A stretch of 64,000 nt of DNA, from assembly GCA_942486035.1 (NCBI GenBank), contig CALNXK010000096.1:70001-134000 (forward strand). The letters are read 5' to 3'. The number at the start of each line of letters is the position of its first letter. Position 1 is the first letter of the stretch. Both the position numbers and the translations under genes were made by a program. This stretch comes from Porites lobata (lineage: Eukaryota; Cnidaria; Anthozoa; Scleractinia; Poritidae). Below the pieces are notes generated by a model. That model worked only from the letters and a program-made list of their open reading frames with translations. It did not search any database and was not told the DNA's origin. Shown here piece after piece: positions 11,748-22,975 of this stretch.

Positions 11748-13893
11748 CCGTATTTCTTCACCTATAAGCCGAGCGATTTTTTCAGTTTTCGACCCAAATA
11801 TTTGGGAGATTTTTCACGGAGAACGGGGTTCGGCTTATAGCCGAGGGTTTTACATTTTAAAAATATACAGTTGCTGAATAACTTTACCCCCCCGGCTTGT
11901 AGTCAAGTTAGCAATGAAGCAGAAGTAATAAAACACAACAAAAATAACTTCTGAATATTGGTTATTCACTTTTATGAAATTGGTGGCTCCTAAAGGAGCC
12001 GTTTGTGGATACGTGCAAGGGCTTTCAACCCAATGGTTTACTCGCCATCCGTTTCGTTTTCGCTGTCTGTGTCGAACTCGTTCTCTTCTATGTCTTCATC
12101 GTCTACTTCTGGGGTTTCCTCAGAGTAGACCACGTAAATCCTCTGTTCCGTCCAAGGCATTGGAAATACCGTAGGTCTTGAAGGATTTGACAACCATCTC
12201 TTCGGGTATCTCTGCCCATGCTTCCTTGATCCACCTGAGGACAAGATTTCTGCTTGGCGCCTTCTTCTTCCCAGCTGGGGTAAACTCAAATGGCCCAGAT
12301 GTCATCCACGCCAAGTACTTTCGGCGCACATTATCTTTAAATGGCTTGTTTAGGCACTTATCCAAGGGCTGTACAACCGGGGTTAGGCCACCAGGGAGAA
12401 CTGCGACGTCAATGTTTCGCTGCTTCAGGTCATCTTTCACGGAATCGGTCAAGTGAGCTCGGAATGAGTCCCACACCAAAAGGGAACGCTCGGCACGGGG
12501 CAAACTCTGTCGAATCCATTCTCGGATGCCCTGTTCATCCATCCACCCTTTCTTATGGAAGGAAACACGAAGAGGATGCGGCACAACCAGATCTCTCGGT
12601 GTACGGACGCCTTTGAAGATGACTTTCGGTGGCACCTTTGCTCCATCGGCAGCAACAGCAAGAACGACGGTGAAGCTCCGCTTTTCCGCTCCGCAAGATT
12701 TTACTGGCACTGTTCGGCTTCCACTGAATTCCAGTGTTCGGTTCGATGGCAGCTCAAAACGCATGGGTGTCTCATCCATGTTGTAGATGCGGGATAAAGG
12801 GTAGTCGGCGCGTCTTCTTGCTGCAATGACGAAGCGATGAAACCGCACAATGTTCTCTTCGAGATCGGCGGGCAATCGCTGGGCCAGAGTTGTTTTGGTT
12901 CGCATGCTGACCGAGTGGCGTCGTTTCCATTTCTCGTACCATCCACGGGAAGCTTTGAAAGCAGGATCATCGGAGAGCTCTTTAGCTTTAAGGCGAAGGA
13001 TCAATCCACTCACCGCAATACCTACGAAAAATAAAATAACAATCTTATTTTGCTGCGAGATAACCGTAGATTCGTGACTGCAGCACTCTTTTCGTGACAT
13101 GTTATGAAATTGTCATGACAACAACATATTTCTGACCAATCAAAGTCTCTGTTTCCCACGCACTGAAAGACGATATCATTCAACTCTTCAAAAACTCTTA
13201 AAATTTTAGACAGAAAAGTAAATACCAACCTTGTTCTCTTTGCTGTGAAAACCACTCCATCACTTGCTGGTCTAGTTCGGGATATTTCGGAGTGAAACGG
13301 CCCATCGTCGCACGTTTTGCAGACATCTTCAGCTCTCCGGAAAGAATAGTCGCCTGGTCTCTTCTCCAGCGTCGTACCATGGACTCGCTTAGTCCATATT
13401 CTCGAGCGATTTCCGAGTTGTTTTCTACCGCTTCAGCTTCCGCGATAACTTTTATCTTGAAAGCCATACTATACGAGGAATGGCGTGCTTTAGGCATGAT
13501 GATAAAAAGTGACAGCGACGAAAGGGATACTCGATAGATTGATACTTTGAAACGTTTAACTGAGATTATTATTGTTGTTGTGGTTAATCTGTTGTCGCGT
13601 GGTAGTATTTATACAGTTTGTTGGATCAATTGATATTCATATCTCTTGATTGGTTCGCTTTTTTTCTTTTGTGTTTATTGTAATTCATTAGGTTTTGGGT
13701 TTAGTGAGTCAATTTCTTATGTTTTCCGTGAGGTTCGCTTGCTCAAATGGCCAGTTACAATCAATAATTTCGCTCTCGGCTTATAGCCGATGGTTTTACC
13801 TTTTTTTTTGGGCAGCTTGAGTCTAGCGTAAAGACCCTGAAAGTCAGGGTCTCGGCTTATAGACGAGATCGGCTTATAGGTGAAGAAATACGG
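11748..13893 (-). mobile_element. pogo-family DNA transposon nested in the MITE
   Basis: 2,146 bp with TIRs starting CCGTATTTCTTCACCTATA and continuing AGCCGA at both ends. TA dinucleotides flank it (11746-11747 and 13894-13895). Additional copies of GGCTTATAG occur just inside both ends. One two-exon transposase fills most of the minus strand. The 25-bp TIR match is essentially perfect, and with the small number of lesions this suggests a fairly recent insertion. Confidence 0.93.
12038..13497 (-). pseudogene. pogo-type DDE transposase, two exons, near-intact
   Basis: Exon 1 (13497-13230) starts at ATG with a psq/HTH domain (YSMAFKIKVIAEAEA, EYGLSESMVRRWRRD). The intron 13229-13022 has GT/AG borders and preserves phase. 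Exon 2 (from 13021) encodes a CENP-B-type second HTH (SRGWYEKWKRRHSVSMR), then the DDE_1 nuclease with Asp residues in YNMDETP, LLVWDSFRAH and QPLDKCLNKPF. It would bind the TIRs, excise the element and insert it at TA. In the frame of exon 2 translation stops near 12,120. A 1-base shift at about 12,145 opens a strongly acidic tail ending at 12,038 (DDEDIEENE), so either a frameshift truncated the tail or this is a natural shorter C-terminus. The catalytic core is open. Confidence 0.85.
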
Positions 13894-13934
13894 TATTTTC
13901 GCAATTTGTCTCAACAGGTTTTGTCCGGGGTGTA

Positions 13935-14780
13935 GATGCTTGTCCAGAATTCATGAAGAGGACTATCAGCGAAAGAAAGGAATTTGCCTCCATCAGAGGA
14001 CTCTGCTTTGGCTGCTTGCAGCGTGGTCATTTGTCTAAGGACTGCAAAGAAAGAAACAAGAGTACCGTTTGCACCCGACAACATCCCACTCCATTTCACG
14101 GCGACTTCAGAAGGCGCGAGGAAAACACCGGTGATAAACAAGACTCAAGCAAGATACCAAAGGCAAACAATTCTACAACCTGCTTCATGAACGGCCAAGG
14201 CAAGACTCAGGCTAACTCAATGATTGTTCCAGTTTGGTTAAGCCACCGAAACAATTCAAGTAACAAGCGACTTGTTTATGCGCTCCTAGACGACCAATCA
14301 GACACAACATTCATCACAGACACCACCCTTAATCATCTTGGTGTTTCAGGACCAGAAACAAACCTGTTGTTATCGACAATGCATGCCACCGACGAGCTGA
14401 TTAAGAGTAGAAAAACAGAAGTCTTATGGTGCAGGACTTCAAGCGCCAAGTCACCCTGCAGCTACCTAAAGCATTTTCCCGTGAAATCATTCCAGCAAAG
14501 AGATCCCACATTCTGAGACCAGAGTCAGCGCTCCAGTGGCCCCACTTGGAGAAGATTGCAACGCAGATTGTACCTTATCCGAGCAATGTAGAGATTGGAA
14601 TTCTGATAGGATCAGATTGCCCACGCGCAATAATGCCTAGAGAAATCATTCCTGGAGAAGATGACAGCCCTTACGCTTTGAGATCTGACCTAGGCTGGGG
14701 AATCATTGGAAAGATATCCCAACCCCTCAGTGAAGAAGATGGTGATGAAGATGAAACTGGTGTTTCTCACCGAATTTACA
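13935..14780 (+). pseudogene. BEL element 1 zinc knuckle and A17-type protease region
   Basis: Picks up the reading frame cut by the MITE. The Cys/His cluster GLCFGCLQRGHLSKDC (about 13,998-14,045) is a zinc knuckle for binding RNA. The aspartic protease follows: YALLDDQSDTTFI near 14,280, where the usual DSG/DTG is replaced by DDQSD as in Pao-type proteases, then IGILIGSDCPRAIMP near 14,600 and LGWGIIG near 14,690. A frame change occurs near 14,430. The protease would mature the Gag-Pol polyprotein. The block ends at the point where the RT should start. Confidence 0.8.
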
Positions 14781-14799
14781 CGTGCGAAGCATGGGAACC

Positions 14800-17081
14800 A
14801 CCCGACCCTCAAGTAGATGCAGTGGAACCCAGCAAGAGAGGTTGCTGGAAAAGTCACGTTTGTACAACTGCACCACTTCTCGGACGCGAGCGGCCATGGG
14901 TACGGTCAGTGTTCGTACTTGCGCCTTACAGATGACACTGGTCAAGTCCACTGCAGCTTCGTCATGGGCAAGGCCCGGGTAACTCCACTGAAACCTGTAA
15001 TGATCCCTCGACTTGAACTAATGGCAGCACTACTCTCCGTCAGAGTCGGCGCCTCACTGCAAGAAGAGCTCGAGTACGATCAGATTACGGAGGTATTTTA
15101 CACTGATAGCCAAGTTGTCCTTGGCTATATAAAGACTTGACGTTTTCACGTCTTCGTGGCCAACTGGTTTCAACAAATAAGAGAGAACAGCACCCCCGAC
15201 CAGTGGAAGTACATAGAGACCAAAGAAAATTCAGCTGATGAATCCTCACGTGGTCTTTCTCCTCAAGACCTGGTCAACAACTCCCGATGGCTAAGCGGAC
15301 CACCCTTCTTATGGGAACGAGAGCTTCCGAAGAGAAATGAAGACGTCAACCTTGACATCTCTCCAGAAGATCCTGAGGTTAAGAAAGTACACGTTTTCGC
15401 TACCAAAACTCACCCCGAAAGGATGGCAACCATTTCGGAATGCTTGGAGTACTTCTCCGATTGGCACAGAGCCAAGAGAACTGTCGCTGCATGCACAAAA
15501 CTCATAGCCTCACTTCAACACAGTTCCAAAGAACCCTCACATGGCGTGAAGAAGACAAGGAAAGAGAAACAAACAACAATCTACCGATCGTCGTCAGTAG
15601 ATGAAATGCGAAAGGCCGAACAAGCCATATTGAAGTCAGTTCAAGAAGCCTTTTCCGAAGAAATTAAGATTCTGAAGTCCTTAGGAGTGAGCAACGACGA
15701 TACAAGTAGAGAATCTACAAGAAGACGCAATTCTTCCATGAAGAAGACTAGTTCATTATATCGACTAGATCCCTTCATAGACGAGGACGGTGTCTTACGA
15801 GTTGGTGGCCGGATCAGAAACGCCTCAATATCATATGATGTCAAGCATCCAGTTATCCTTCCGAGTAAAGGCCATGTTACAATGTTGTTAGTGAGACATC
15901 ACCACGAGAGGATAAGTCACCAAGGCCGAGGAATTACAATGAACGATCTGCGTTCACATGGATACTGGATAATTGGAGGAAACTCATCAGTTTCCCGATA
16001 CATCTCTAAATGCGTGACTTGCCGTAAGCTCCATGGAGCGTTAGAAGAGCAGAAGATGGCAAATCTGCCCGAACACAGGCTGGAACCGGCCCCGCCTTTT
16101 ACTCATTGCGGAGTTGACTACTTTGGCCCATTTGTTATAAAGGAAGGCCGTAAAGAGTTAAAGAGATATGGAGTGCTGTTCACGTGACTGTCCAGCCGTG
16201 CCATCCATTTGGAAGTATCCGCCTCCCTAGAAACTGATTCGTTCATTAATGCATTGCGCTGCTTCATAAATCGACGAGGCCCTATATGAACGATCAGATG
16301 TGACCAAGGAACCGACCTCGTGGGCGCCAAGAACGAGTTAGAGAAAGCGCTGTCATCAGTGGACCGGTCCCACGTTCGCCATTTTCTTTTGGAACGCAAC
16401 TGCGATTGGATTGAATTCCAGCTCAACATTCCGTCAGCTAGCCACATGGGTGGCGTTTGGGAACGACAGATCATAACGGCACGCAACATGCTTTCTGTCC
16501 TACTAGACCAATGCGGTAGCCAGCTGAATGACGAATCTCTTCAAACGTTTATGACAGAGGTGGAAGCAGTAGTCAATAGCCGACCCTTAACTGTTGAGAA
16601 TTTGACATCCCCAGACGCATTAGAACCAATTACTCCCAATCACCTGCTTACGGGAAAATCAAGAGTCGTTCTTCCACCACCTGGAGAGTTTCAACGGGCT
16701 GACTTATATCTTCGAAAGAGATGGAGGCATGTCCAACATCTGGCCAACAAGTTCTGGGTCCGTTGGAAAGGAGAGTTCCTTCATACCCTTCAATTGCGAC
16801 AGAAGTGGGTGTGTCCGCAACGTAACCTCCAGCAAGGAGATGTTGTAATCATCCGCAACGATAACCTTCCTCGGAACATGTGGCAAGTTGCTCGCATAGA
16901 AGAAGTTTATTGTGATCCTGATGGTTACGTACGAAAAGCAAAGCTAGCAGTAGGAGATGGTACTCTTGATGACAAGGGATGTAGAGTCAAGCACATCAGT
17001 TACCTTGAACGACCTGTGCAGAAGTTAGTACTTCTCGTACCAAGGGATGAGAACCAGGGAGTCCCCACCGAGGAGCCTTAG
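14800..17081 (+). pseudogene. BEL element 1 RNase H, integrase and DUF5641-like domain
   Basis: A single frame from 14,817 to 17,081 carries three in-frame TGA stops at 15138, 16185 and 16287, each plausibly from CpG or single-base decay. RNase H is seen at LHHFSDASGHGYGQCSYLR. The integrase zinc domain (HHHERISHQGRG, CVTCRKLHG) lies at about 15,880-16,030. The catalytic core has GVDYFGP, RCDQGT and GGVWERQI, so Asp, Asp and Glu are kept. The C-terminal DUF5641-like domain (WQVARIEEVY) ends near 17,060. It would degrade the RNA strand and insert the cDNA. No envelope gene follows. The palate of lesions shows that this copy relies on other elements, if it moves at all. Confidence 0.88.
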
Positions 17082-17202
17082 AGCTACCATAACTGGATTG
17101 ATCCAAGGATACGACAAACACTTATGAACTGGATGTGACTTTATATCTTCGATTAACATTTGATTGACTGATTTCTTAAGTTTTTTATTAAATTGATTCG
17201 CT

Positions 17203-17218
17203 CAATTTAGGGGAGCCA
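17203..17218 (+). other. Polypurine tract of BEL element 1
   Basis: The purine-rich AGGGGAG directly precedes the 3' LTR, where plus-strand DNA priming is expected. Confidence 0.55.
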
Positions 17219-17694
17219 TGTAACTGTTGTTGAGTTAAAGATTAAGTTTTGGTTAGACATTAGTGATGCATAAGATCTAAATTGCCATACCTCGTGCATT
17301 GTTGCTTGATAGAGTTAATGTGAAAGATCTATCTGCGAAGTTAACTGCATTCATTTGCGAATCTATTCAGGCGTATAGATAGGACAATCGCTAAGCGTAT
17401 TTTTCTCTCCCCTTGTTGTTTTCGTTTCAATATTTGATCGATTATTGTTAGGTTTTTTGTGCGCTCGTCCTTTCTTGTATTGTTATGTAATAATTATTGC
17501 TTTAGCTTAGCTCCGTTTCATGTCGCTTAGACTAGGTTTTCTTGTTTGTATTTTTAGTTTGATGTGTTTGACATCAGATTAAATCGCATTGGAATCACAG
17601 TTGTTCGTGTCTGGTGTTGAAATTCAGTACATCGCTGTCCTCGTGAGAACTTTGACTTGTGACATTCCTACGCTGTTAAACGCCTGCATTTACA
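17219..17694 (+). repeat. 3' LTR of BEL element 1
   Basis: 476 bp, the partner of 8941-9416, followed by the target duplication AAGAC. Confidence 0.93.
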
Positions 17695-17699
17695 AAGAC

Positions 17700-19100
17700 A
17701 TTGATGACCAATCCTTGGGTCGACTCTTGAAAATTCTCTCATTTTACAGTCACAGTCATTCTTATCACAATTTCTCTTATATAGTACATAGAGTATATTA
17801 ATAGACAAATTAATTATATACCAAAAATAAGTACCACTAACAATCTTGTCGTATAACATGCACTTTATACACAGCACACGTTTACTATCAGAAATAATGC
17901 TTTTAGCAACATTTTTAGCATGGTGCATTAACTATGAGAGTTCCCCAATATAAATTTACAATGGCAAATATGCATCATTATTTCAAGATAATTAAACATA
18001 ATTATTAGCACAAAAGCTAGTGTAAATAAAGGGACAAAAGAATCTAAATAAATACCTTCAGAATCAATTCACTTGTATAAAGCACATGCTACTTATTGTG
18101 GGGTGGGGGCAGGAGCCCAGGAGAACACGAGGCGAGAGGGATATAGGAGATGGGGGAAGAAAGGGCAGGAAATGGGATCTGTAAAATAGCAGGAAATGGG
18201 AGAGAAATTAAAAAAGGCAAGCTTTTATTATTTCTTGCTGCTTACGTCCAATCAAAGAAATGAACGCAACATTTCTTGACTTCCATTCAACATTCTCCAA
18301 AACTAAAAACTAAATTGAAAAGATGAAAATTTGTATTTGGGATAAAAAACACAGCATTACTTCCTGTGAAAATAAAAACTTTTCCAAGTCGCTTACATCA
18401 TAGGACTTGAATGACATAGCATGACACATGCACACATCTGTTGACTGTGTCACTGTCTCATGACTCTTGCTAGCTGTCAAAATTCTCTGTAAGAATGACA
18501 ACACAAGTCAGGTCAAATGTCATCAAAGACCACTTTGATCTGTCTCAGTATTTTCAGTATGATGGGGGAAAATCCTTCCATGGAAGATCTTCCTGGGAGC
18601 TTGCCCCATATGACTGTAGTTCACAATTGAAAACACTGAAGATTTTGCCATGTGGTGTAAACTTGTCCCAAGGGAATGCCGCTTCAATGATCATGCTGGA
18701 GAGTGTAGAGTGGTTTGATTTACAACACAATTTTTTTATTTTGAACAAGGCCAAAGCACTCCCTATGACAATATGGACTAAAAATAACATCATTTACGTC
18801 ATAATGGGAGAAACACAATAAAGGGTGGGAGTCAGCAGAGAAAGAGACAAAAAAGTATGGGCAGTGGGAGAACAGGGTACATTAAGTAGAAGATTGTGAC
18901 CCCCCCAGTCCCCCCTCCCCCCTTCACCTACTTAAAACCAACATAAAAATTTATGACAGTGCATTTGATGTCAGAATGCATTCCTGCTACTATGGATTGT
19001 ACAACTGCATTTACGATTCCCTAACAAAACACAACAAATAATATTTAATAACTGTAAGTAATGTCTACTTCTATTCATTAAATGCATTTTCTGTTTATAG
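17700..19100. other. Gene-free stretch
   Basis: AT-rich DNA with a purine-rich patch at 18,100-18,200 and a C-rich patch at 18,900-18,925. The 108-codon ORF at 18,495-18,821 has no recognisable domain, and I do not call it a gene. Confidence 0.5.
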
Positions 19101-19357
19101 CACTCAAACGTATTCAGAATGCTGCTGAGTTTGATGCAGCTCGATGTGAGTATAACATTTCAATACTTTTAAGTACATTTATTGTTATTCTTTTCAAAAG
19201 TCTTCATATCAATGTGATCAGCAAAAATTGTGAACACCTGAAATGATGCCACAAATTTTACACTAAACACTTCAATATTCATAAAACAATAATGACCTAT
19301 TTTTTATTTTTATTATTATACAGATAATCGACGCACCTGCAAATGCAGAACTTAAAG
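19101..19357 (+). CDS. Two putative exons, possible 3' end of an unknown gene
   Basis: The first exon, 19101-19145 (45 bp), has TTTATAG before it and GTGAGT after it. The second, 19324-19357, has TACAG before it and GTAACA after it. Joined in phase they read LKRIQNAAEFDAAR and then YNRRTCKCRT followed by a TAA at 19353-19355. The Cys/Arg-rich end is distinctive but I do not recognise the family. The evidence is only splice consensus plus open frame, so this could be chance. The 45-bp length and phase match the exon at 51942-51986. Confidence 0.3.
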
Positions 19358-19454
19358 GTAACAATAAACTAGTAACTAGAAATAAGCAAAGGTTTAGAAA
19401 GCATGACTGAAGGTGACAACAATCAGAGGTACAAATGCTTTTGCTCTATTAGTG

Positions 19455-19945
19455 TGTTTTGCATAAGTTTCACTTCACAGATGGTCAAAACATGCATGAT
19501 CACATTACGAGAGGTAGAAGGTTGAAACGCACATAACGTAATTACATTTTCTACACTCCATTCATTTTTACTGGTAGTGCAAACAAATATTGGCTACATA
19601 TATATACACAACAACGCATGTGTAATAACAACCTGGACATTTAGGATTGTAGCCTCCTCCTGTTGCTTGCAATAATAAAATGTTAAAGAATGCAGGTGGC
19701 AGCAATTGAACCCGAAAATGTTTTTCCTGAAACACTGCGTTTGCACAAGTTTCATGTCACATGATTAATGATGAAAACACACATGATGAGTTTAGTCCTA
19801 TAATAGAATACGTAAACATGCATCACCAAACTGCATTCTCAGCATTCTATTCACTGTTAGTGAAAGTCCAAACAAATTGTTGCTAGATATGGTGCATGCA
19901 TAATAACAACCTGGAGATTAGCATGCAGGCTCCTCTTGTTGGACA
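19455..19945. repeat. Diverged tandem duplication, about 280-bp period
   Basis: Two blocks (about 19,455-19,670 and 19,735-19,945) share an ordered series of words, including AAGTTTCA, GCATTCTATTCACT-like text, CAAACAAAT and AATAACAACCTGGA. They look like an old local duplication of non-coding DNA. No coding frame was seen. Confidence 0.55.
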
Positions 19946-20304
19946 CAGTATATTTCTTTCTTATTCTAGACAATAACGTTTATTAATAGATTTTCACCAT
20001 TTTAATCATCCACTTCAGTAATATCTTTTTCATTATTCATTATAACTAATTCATTGTATTAGTGACCTCTTCACTGATGCAAGTATCAACATTATGCCTG
20101 ACAGGCATGACAATAGAGTGAACTGGAGTATAACAATCTGTCCCTACCCGATGTGGCAAATTTTAACATAATTTGAACATAACAAAAAGTTGACCACTCG
20201 ATTAGGAAAGTTCAACTCAGCACTGCTAAAACTTGTTGGCACCCCAAAATTCAGAAATTTAAGGGATTGTTACATTACTTCTACATTACTACAGGAAGTT
20301 TCCA

Positions 20305-21595
20305 CAGGGACCGCGGAGGGGGAGGGGCTGGTAGGGCTATAGCCCTACCACTTTTTTGCTGGGATTTATTTTCTAGGGCTCCAGTTGACCTGGAAAAAGT
20401 TATCGTGGAATCATTGGACTTTTCCCTAAAAGGTGGACGGTTAGAGCCAGTTGTTTTCGACGAATCCTTGAGAACTATGCAGTTCTTATGGAAGAGTGGG
20501 ATATTTGCTTGTCCGAACGATTATAACCCGATGTGCGTGCATTATAATAGGATGTAAGACCTAAATGGAACGATTTGACTTTTTCTTTGGTTTGTATCTT
20601 GGAGGGCGGCTTCATTCCCACGCCGATAATCTATCTAAAGATCTTAAGGGTACTAAGGTGGCTGCTGTCAGTGGACAAGGCCTGACATTGACATATCGAA
20701 CAAAGGAGACGCTCAAAAAAATGCCCATTGATCAAAGCTTTGACCATTTCTATGCTAATATTTCGCGCAAGAGCGAAGGCCTGCTTGGTAAACCATCGCT
20801 TCCACTGAAAGCGATGCACTTCGGCCAGACTGGAGATTGGTGCTGGTGCACCAAGCTACCCCAAACTGCCAAAGATCACTTTAGAAGGGTGTATTATGAA
20901 GCTGTTGATCTTATTGTCAGTGCTATCTATCAGGAAAGCTTCAGCTCCTACACCCAGATGGAGACCCTCTTGGTTAAAGCTGCTAATGGTGACGACTATG
21001 AGGCAGAGTTCAAGTTTCTTGAAGCATACAGAGAAGATGTTGATACAAGGGCGCTACCTAGGCATGCAACTAAGTATTTTGGAAGTTATGTTATAGGAGA
21101 AGATAGCATGTTTTGACGAAATCCTGTTGGCGGTGTCAAAGTTTCCAAAACTAAGAGAAAGCCCAAACTATATGTAAGCTGCCTGCTGTAAATCCTGCAA
21201 CCAGCACTGCTGACGAGCATTCATTCTCATCTGCACGGCGTCTGAAGACGTGACTTCTATCCAGGATGGGTGACCTAGCAGTGTTGAGTGGTCACAAGCG
21301 GAGAATAGACAGTGTCTCTATAGCTACACAGGAGTTTGTTTCCTGCAATAAGAATCGCAAGAGAAGCTTCGGCACTTCGGGCAACTTCAAAAAGTAGCAA
21401 CCTCAGAAGGTTTATTTAACATATTGGCTATATTGGATAGTATAACACGTGTGGACGTTTATGTTATATTTGTTGAGGTGGTACATAAGATGGCGCGCAA
21501 ATGCAAGATAAATTGCGAAACACCGACCTGAATGTTTCTTTATACTGGCCAGAGTTTTTAGCCCTACCACCTTAAAATGGTCTCTGCGGTCCCTG
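20305..21595 (+). mobile_element. hAT-type DNA transposon, N-terminally deleted
   Basis: Both ends start CAGGGACCGC with inner words GGTAGGGCT in matching inverted positions (20,329-20,349 and 21,558-21,572). The 1.29-kb interior holds the C-terminal half of a hAT transposase. A clean 8-bp target duplication was not found; the flanks share only a partial GTT..C pattern. The size is much below a full hAT, so the copy is internally deleted. Confidence 0.78.
20565..21396 (+). pseudogene. hAT transposase C-terminal part (ZMYM1/TTF-type-like)
   Basis: The frame 20,565-21,116 carries RFDFFFGLYLGGRLHSHADNL and FDHFYANISRKSEGLL, with YEAVDLIVSAIYQESF later, blocks I associate with hAT transposases that have TTF-type zinc fingers. 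Downstream, in another frame, NPATSTADEHSFSSARRLKT marks the hAT dimerisation motif (about 21,190-21,255), followed by a TGA at about 21,253 and an open tail to 21,396. The DNA-binding zinc finger and first catalytic part are absent. It cannot act as a transposase alone. Frame break near 21,117 plus the internal stop make it a pseudogene. Confidence 0.75.
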
Positions 21596-21906
21596 TTCCA
21601 TGATGTTTCACAACAAAACTGTCCTGCAGTTTCCATCAAGAGGTAAAATATACAGAATTTCTACAATTTTGATTTCCTTTCAAGATCCAACCAAATAGAA
21701 AATAAGACTGTGGTCTAACAAACATTAAAACGACCACAATGCCATACTCTCAACATTAAGATGATCACTGCACAACTTCACAACATCAACAAACAATTCA
21801 ATGTTCACAGCAAGACCTTTTTTTTGACCTTTTATTACTAAATTTAATTCATTTCAAAGACGAGCTGAGCTACCTTGCCACTATGTAAACAAGAACAGTG
21901 CAAGCC

Positions 21907-22973
21907 TTATGCAGCTATCAATGTAAAGCCCAGTGGTGGGGGGGGGGGCTGGCAGGGCATGAAGCAAAATGAATTAATTCCCAGAGTGTTGGGAATTCCT
22001 AGGAATTCCAATTTATTCCAAGACATACAAATGAGGAAACATAAAAAACTTCGGAATATTTGGGAATACTTAAAAATAGGTGAAAACACCAGTGGGAATT
22101 TTTCAGAATTCCTAGCAATTCCAATAATTGAAAGTTTGGAGGAAACTGTCTTTGAAATTTATGGGAATTATTGGAAATTGCAAAAACACACTGGGCATGT
22201 GACTGATCTTGTTCTCCCAGGGGAAGGTATATTTGAATCTTTCTTTGCTCAAGATTGAGATATTTGACTGCCGACTCGGATGAAGAGGACTGACACCGAA
22301 CATATGTTTCCTGCTTCCACGCTTCACGCATGCACCATACAGTTTGCAACGATCTGGAAGTCATGGAGGCCAACAAGAACAAGCAAAAGCTGAGTGGATT
22401 TTGCTGTTTTGTCTTCAAATTTTGTTTGTTTTAGCATATTTTTGATGAACTGAACCTTTTAAGATACTCTGCTATCAAAGTAAACTGAGGTAAAGAGAAA
22501 CCAAGTCAATTTTGCATGTATAATTGATCAGTGTATGGCTCATTCGCTACAATCACCCAAAATCTTACAAAACTGACTTCCTTTGTACCGTTTACCAAGA
22601 ACAGTATATGTAAACTTACAAAATATGGACTTTCTCCTAAACGTTTCTGTATTCCTTGCAGTGTAACACAGATTATGGTTAAAACATATAATTGCAGCTG
22701 TGACAAGAACGTGTACCTTTGCTGATGCAGCAACGTTTATAGATAAAGATTGCAGAGTTTTATTTGGAGATATTACTATTGTGCCTTTAATTTCTTGGGT
22801 TCTGCATTGGGATTAAGAGCAATGTGCAGCCTGAGGTGGAGAAAGTTGGCTGCATTTCACTGGAATGATTTGCCCGTAGGCAGGGAATTTGATAGCAAAT
22901 TTTTGAAACATGTCAAATCCCCATCGCATGCCCTGATCCCCCCCTGCTGGCTTTACATTGAAAGGTGCATTAG
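21907..22973. mobile_element. Non-autonomous TIR element, about 1.07 kb
   Basis: The left end has ATCAATGTAAAGCCCAG, a G-run and CAGGGCATG. The right end has the inverse: CATGCCCTGAT, a C-run and GGCTTTACATTGAAAG. The outer TGCA words also match. The interior is rich in GGAATTCC-like words, including a perfect palindrome at 21992-22009. It encodes nothing recognisable. Superfamily is unknown because the target duplication is unclear. Confidence 0.6.
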
Positions 22974-22975
22974 CT

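Larger units (their letters stand above)
11502..13932. mobile_element. MITE (TA target) inserted in BEL element 1, itself split by pogo
   Basis: The left end CAACCCTGGACAAAAC and the right end (complement of CACCCCGGACAAAACC) form an imperfect TIR that continues into TGTTGAGACA. TA flanks both sides (11500-11501 and 13933-13934). Without the inner pogo the element is about 283 bp with no ORF, a Tc1/mariner-like or pogo-like MITE judged by its TA target. Host coding resumes in frame on the far side: codons for DHDL precede it, and DACPEF follows when one TA is counted. A related copy lies near 44,693. Confidence 0.85.
8941..17694 (+). mobile_element. BEL/Pao LTR retrotransposon 1, RT-deleted, with nested insertions
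   Basis: Two 476-bp LTRs (8941-9416 and 17219-17694) both start TGTAAC and end TTACA. AAGAC flanks both sides (8936-8940 and 17695-17699), a perfect 5-bp target duplication. The internal part encodes a BEL/Pao-type gag, an A17-type protease, RNase H and an integrase with the C-terminal DUF5641-like domain, in that order. The reverse transcriptase expected between protease and RNase H is missing. A MITE holding a pogo transposon interrupts gag/protease. The LTRs differ at about 20 positions (roughly 4%), many of them C/T or G/A changes at CpG, so the insertion is not recent. Confidence 0.95.

Noticed and set aside
12178..12797. Plus-strand ORFs opposite the pogo transposase
   Set aside because: They are antisense shadows of the DDE domain.
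18495..18821. 108-codon ORF as a gene
   Set aside because: No domain, no splice context and no repeat support; expected by chance in this much AT-rich DNA.
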